A stretch of DNA of 64,000 nt from Bugula neritina (lineage: Eukaryota; Bryozoa; Gymnolaemata; Cheilostomatida; Bugulidae): positions 26,486,504-26,550,503 of the forward strand of contig OZ037765.1 of NCBI GenBank assembly GCA_964035545.1, in the 5' to 3' direction. Within the stretch, counting starts at the first letter, position 1. Each line of letters begins with the position of its first letter. Shown piece after piece: positions 60,379-64,000 of the stretch. The translations under genes were made by a program, and so were the position numbers. Below the pieces are notes generated by a model. It saw only the letters and a program-made list of their open reading frames with translations, was not told the origin of the DNA and ran no database searches.

Positions 60379-62439
60379 ATGAGCAAACGAGCGAGAACTG
60401 TAGAGCAGGAGAACAGGCAGTTCAATGATGCTTGGACAGAAGAATTCCTGATGGTACCTCTGCCTGCAGGTGGGATGCTTTGCCTTGAATGCAACACCAC
60501 AGTAAAAACTATGAAACGATCGAATGCCAAGTCTCACTATGAGATGAAACATGGCCAAACTTATAATCAAATGAATCCAGAGTTTAGGAAAGAAAGAGTT
60601 GCCTCTTTGATAACTAGTCGTCAGAGACAACAATCAATGATGAGAGGGCCGACAGATGACAACAAGAAAGCACTGCTAGTTGGTTCAAAGATAACGTACC
60701 TCATAAACAAAAAAGGCAAGTTTTGTAAACTAAGTTTTAATTTTTGGATTTACATGCATTTCATTACAGTATATTTCTCAGCAAATTCAATTCTAATTCA
60801 AACAATGTGTAGTGTTGAGTTTACCCAGTGGTTCCTGTGGTGTAATGGTTAGCACACTGGCTTGCAAGCCAGAGGTCTCGGGTTTGATTCCCAGGAGAGG
60901 ACAATTATTTTTCACCATGTATCTAAGTTTATACTTATAAGACTCATTCTCTATTTCCCAGGTAAACCGTTCATGGATGGTCAAATTATCAAGGAATGCA
61001 TTGAAATTGCAGCTGACACTATGTGTGATAATGAGCAAGCTAAGCAGGTTTTTCAGAAAATCTCCCTGTCTCGACCCACAATAACACGTCAAACTGAGCA
61101 GTTGAGTGCAAATATCCAGGCTCAGTTGGCAGACAGGATGAAGGAATTTTTAGCTTACTCCATAGCACTTGATGAGTCAACTGATAAAGTGGACACAGCA
61201 CAGTTGTCAATATTTATTAGAGGCGTAGACAAGAATCTCATTGTCACTGAGGATCTCTTAGCTTTACGAAGCATGAAGAGCACCACTACGGGTAAAGATG
61301 TTTACAATGAAGTCATGGCCACCATAGAGACTAAAAATTTGGCTCTCGACAAACTCAGTGCTATTGTAACAGATGGGGCACCATCTATGAATGGTGTGAG
61401 GAATGGCTTCACCACCTTGCTACTTAACAAAATAAGAGAGGAGAAAATCAATCCTCTGCCTCTTGCATTCCATTGCATTATCCATCAGGAGAATCTTGCA
61501 GCTAAGACTCTCAGGATGGACAACGTTCTTCAGGTTGTGAAAGAAACTGTAAACTACATCAGATCAAGAGGTCTGAAACATCGACAATTTCGACAATTTC
61601 TTGACGAATTACAAGCAGAGTATGAAGATATTCCGTACTTTGCAGAGGTGCGATGGTTATCAAAGGGAAAAATGATAGAAAGAGCATACAAGCTTCAAAC
61701 AGAGATTCTTAACTTTTGTGAAAGTCATGGTAGAGAGCTACCTGAGTTCAGAGATTCAGAATTTTTGAATGACTTTGCATTCCTTGTTGACATACTCACT
61801 CATCTCAATGAACTAAATACAAAACTGCAAGGCAAGGACAAGCTAATATCTGACCTGTATCACTATGTGGGTGGATTTGACGGAATGTTGGAGCTTTGGA
61901 TAGAGGAATTTGATAAATATTACGTTGACCGAGAGAGCTTTCCAACACTGGCAGGACGTCCTGGACTTGAAGAGAATTTTATAGTTATTAATCGTTATAA
62001 AACTATTTTATCAGAACTGAAAGGTGAGTTTGAGAATAGATTCATGGACTTCAAAAATATCAAGGACGATATCTCTGCTTTTTCAGCAATACTCCAAGTC
62101 AACGTACCTCGTCACTTGCAAATTGAGGTCATTCAACTGAAAAATGATCTGGTTTATGCTCCTCTCTTCGCACCTGACCAAGACCTGCTCAAAGCATACC
62201 AAAGCCTACCTCCAACCTGCTACCCAAGAATCAGGAGTTTTGCTGCCAGATTTCTCAGTATGTTTGCTAGCACATATCGATGTGAGCAGCTATTCTCTCG
62301 AATGGGGTATGCCAAAAGCAAATTTAGATCGAGGCTAACGGACTCCCATCTGGCTGATCTCCTTCACATATCGGCATCGGACATTGAGCCAGATTATCAA
62401 AACATATTAAGCTCTGTTCAGTGCCAGCCTTCTCATTAA
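60379..62439 (+). CDS. hAT transposase, BED-finger type (2 exons, 604 aa)
   Basis: Cut-and-paste transposase of the hAT superfamily. Exon 1 is 60379-60715 and exon 2 is 60962-62439; joining them restores the frame across GGT (Gly113) and gives the continuous KKGKPFMDG typical of the family. The intron is GC-AG (G|GCAAGT..CAG), and reading through it would stop. Residues 35, 38, 53 and 58 (C-x2-C...H-x4-H) form a BED zinc finger. Asp183 (ALDESTD) and Asp250 (VTDGAPSMNG) fit the first two catalytic acids, and Glu554 (CEQLFSRM) lies in the RNase-H/dimerisation end with KSKFRSRL. No stop or frameshift interrupts it. It resembles transposases related to the vertebrate domesticated genes of the ZBED/GTF2IRD2 group. 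Because the terminal repeats and target duplication are present, I read it as a transposon and not a domesticated host gene. Confidence 0.94.
60811..60905 (+). mobile_element. tRNA-related SINE, copy B, inside the transposase intron
   Basis: After a short leader (AGTGTTGAGTTTACCCAGTG) comes a tRNA-like head: box A-like TGGTGTAATGG, the 16-nt palindrome CTGGCTTGCAAGCCAG in the anticodon-arm position, and box B GGGTTTGATTCCC. The acceptor stem does not close properly, so it is not a working tRNA gene. The same leader and head occur at 9935-10025, which defines a dispersed family. Confidence 0.75.
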
Positions 62440-62489
62440 TGTACAAAAATATGCTTACTGTCCTGAACAAATCAGGTTATTTTCCTGGA

Positions 62490-62495
62490 TTTATT
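62490..62495 (-). terminator. Minus-strand AATAAA inside the hAT 3' end
   Basis: TTTATT on the plus strand gives AATAAA for transcripts coming from the membrane-protein gene, about 195 nt past its stop codon. It sits only 11 nt from the hAT element's own plus-strand AATAAA (62506-62511). It may therefore act as the current end signal of the host gene; this is inference. Confidence 0.4.
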
Positions 62496-62689
62496 TTTCA
62501 TAACAAATAAATGCATCTCAAATGCGAAAATAGTATCTCATTAATAATATGTGGGGGGGCGGGTTTGAAAGTGGAATTGACACTAAACTTTCTAGTGGCC
62601 TTTTTGGTGGCTGAAATTTTTTTTACGGCCTTTTTCTAAAAAAGGTTGAGCACCCATGACCTAGGACATAGGTCAAGGTAAGTTGAAGG

Positions 62690-64000
62690 TCAACCATGAC
62701 TAGATGTACTATCATTACTGGAAATAAGGCTTTGCATACTGTCATCAATAGCATTACTAGCAGCACTAGTCATGTCTAGAATTTCTATTGCTGGAGTGTC
62801 AACTGGGGAAGCGACTCTTAACTCTCGACTCTGTCTGTGTTGCTTTACCACTATATAAACCTATGATATAAATTGGCAAATAATAAGCAAAAGAAAGAGC
62901 ATGCAGTATCTTGCAAGCTAGCTAAAGGAAAAGGTGCAGCAAGCAGTTCACAAGCTTTAAAGTAGACAACTATTCTGTAGCACAGTTTTCTAAGTACCCA
63001 TCACTCACCAGATATAAGAGCATCACGAATACAGTTGTTACTAGGGGTGCAGCAACAACCATCCACCATTTATCTTTCACGTCTGCAAAGTTGAAGGTAT
63101 CAGCAAACACACCGCCTAGCTCTTTTTCAATCAGAACTTGAGGTGGAGTTGGAACCTAATTTAAATAAACTAGATAATAATGTGCCATATCTTATAGAGA
63201 ATGAATTACACTAAAATATGTTACATCAAAGGATAAATAGTTGCAGTGAAAAAATTCGTTATTTCATGAAATAATATTAATTAATATGAGTAACAATAAC
63301 TGCATTTACTAAAAAACATGTAAACTGCTTGAACGTTGAAAATTCTCATTCCATTATAAACATATTGTGAACAGGCAACTCCAAATATTCAATTCCTCAA
63401 ATATCAATATCATAATTATGACAAGAATTAATACTTAAATTATATTTTACAAATGAACAACTATGATGATATCTAATTGTCAAAAACGATCTACCTAGCT
63501 GATCCCTACAAAGTCCTGTCAGATAAAATAGTTGAAGGTAAATAAAAAAATTTTAAAAATATAATTATGGCATAACTTAACTAATAAAGCTAACATCTGT
63601 CTAGCTGTAAGTCTAACAAAGCTTAAACTTCTACTATTTTGATATTGATGATTTTTCCAGTTGAAGTCCTCTTTTAAAAACAATACTTGATGCAATTCGT
63701 CAATTTTGAGCCTTTTCAAAGACATATTAAGCTCCAATAAATGGAGTAATTGTCCCGACACTCTCTAAGCCCACTTTCAAAAATAAAATCTGAGGAACGA
63801 GCTTTACAAAGCTCATCTCAATTTAAAAGTCTTAAAAGTATAGACACATTGGCTGAGCTTTTAGATATCAATATTCTACAAGTTCTGTTGGTCAGAATTT
63901 TTTATTTACTACTTTATGCAAAATATTAGTTTTAATGCTACAAAATGAAATAAAAAAACTTACATAAATTAAAGCGGTTAAATCTTTGAGTTACCTGTTG
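62690..64000 (-). CDS. C-terminal exons of a single-pass membrane protein (partial at window end)
   Basis: Family not recognised. Exons: a fragment at 64000-63995 (ending at donor CAG|GTAACT), then 63155-63009 and 62860-62690, ending in TGA at 62692-62690. The last two exons read in phase as an extracellular or lumenal VPTPPQVLIEKELGGVFAD stretch, a transmembrane helix (MVVAAPLVTTVFVMLLYL plus VYIVV), and a short cytosolic tail starting KQHRQSRELRV that is rich in Ser/Asp/Thr and ends SSNDSTSSHG. Basic residues just after the helix fit a type I orientation. The rest lies beyond 64000. Its 3'UTR is interrupted 24 nt below the stop by the hAT element. Confidence 0.68.

Larger units (their letters stand above)
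60087..62658 (+). mobile_element. Intact hAT-superfamily DNA transposon, 2572 bp
   Basis: The terminal inverted repeats are CAGTGATGCTCAACC (60087-60101) and, at the other end, GGTTGAGCACCCATG (62644-62658); 12 of 15 positions match, and CA..GCTCAACC is a typical hAT end. A perfect 8-bp target duplication ACCTAGGA flanks it (60079-60086 and 62659-62666). Subterminal GGCCTTTT motifs occur at both ends. It encloses one complete transposase gene and a poly(A) signal (62506-62511). Confidence 0.95.

Noticed and set aside
60828-60903. Possible functional tRNA gene
   Set aside because: Boxes A and B are present, but the acceptor stem does not pair and the anticodon arm is a 16-nt palindrome with a wrong-sized loop; a related decayed copy at 9935 shows it is a SINE head.
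63519-63761. Minus-strand open frame, 80 aa
   Set aside because: It falls in an intron of the membrane-protein gene, has no matching splice sites in phase and a low-complexity hydrophobic end.

Overview
The window is eukaryotic, AT-rich, and holds intron-rich animal genes with short GT-AG introns. The gene content is a cytosolic HMG-CoA synthase, a very large apolipophorin/apoB-type lipoprotein, a secreted WSC/somatomedin-B/CUB/C-type-lectin mosaic protein, and abundant tRNA-derived SINEs, MITEs and an hAT transposon. This points to an invertebrate metazoan, probably a lophotrochozoan such as a bryozoan or mollusc; the phylum is a guess. Exon chains were built by hand from splice consensus, reading phase and protein homology. 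The four complete cellular gene models each sum to an exact multiple of three.

Layout. (1) 560-18391, minus: 26 coding exons, 1199 aa, signal peptide followed by shuffled extracellular modules; its introns carry a MITE, a 32-bp minisatellite, two SINEs and a (TA)n-flanked foldback that contains a hammerhead ribozyme. (2) 19633-28403, minus: HMG-CoA synthase, 7 coding exons, with a probable non-coding first exon at about 29.07-29.2 kb; its first intron contains a perfect 89-bp palindrome. (3) About 1.9 kb of divergent intergenic DNA. (4) 31215-53798, plus: the lipoprotein gene, 50 coding exons, 5061 aa, with TATA box and poly(A) signals. (5) 54853-59240, plus: an unrecognised Lys/Glu-rich coiled-coil protein, 8 exons, 537 aa. 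(6) 60087-62658: an apparently intact hAT transposon with 8-bp target duplication, encoding a 604-aa BED-finger transposase whose single GC-AG intron holds a SINE. (7) 62690 to the window end, minus: the last exons of a single-pass membrane protein whose 3'UTR was hit by the hAT element.

Functional links. HMG-CoA synthase (mevalonate/sterol supply) and the circulating lipoprotein are head to head, so they may share lipid-responsive control; a DR1-type nuclear-receptor site and CCAAT boxes lie at the synthase 5' end, and a GATA site plus TATA box at the lipoprotein 5' end. This is inference from motifs only. The most unusual item is the hammerhead-ribozyme-bearing foldback at 14345-14533.
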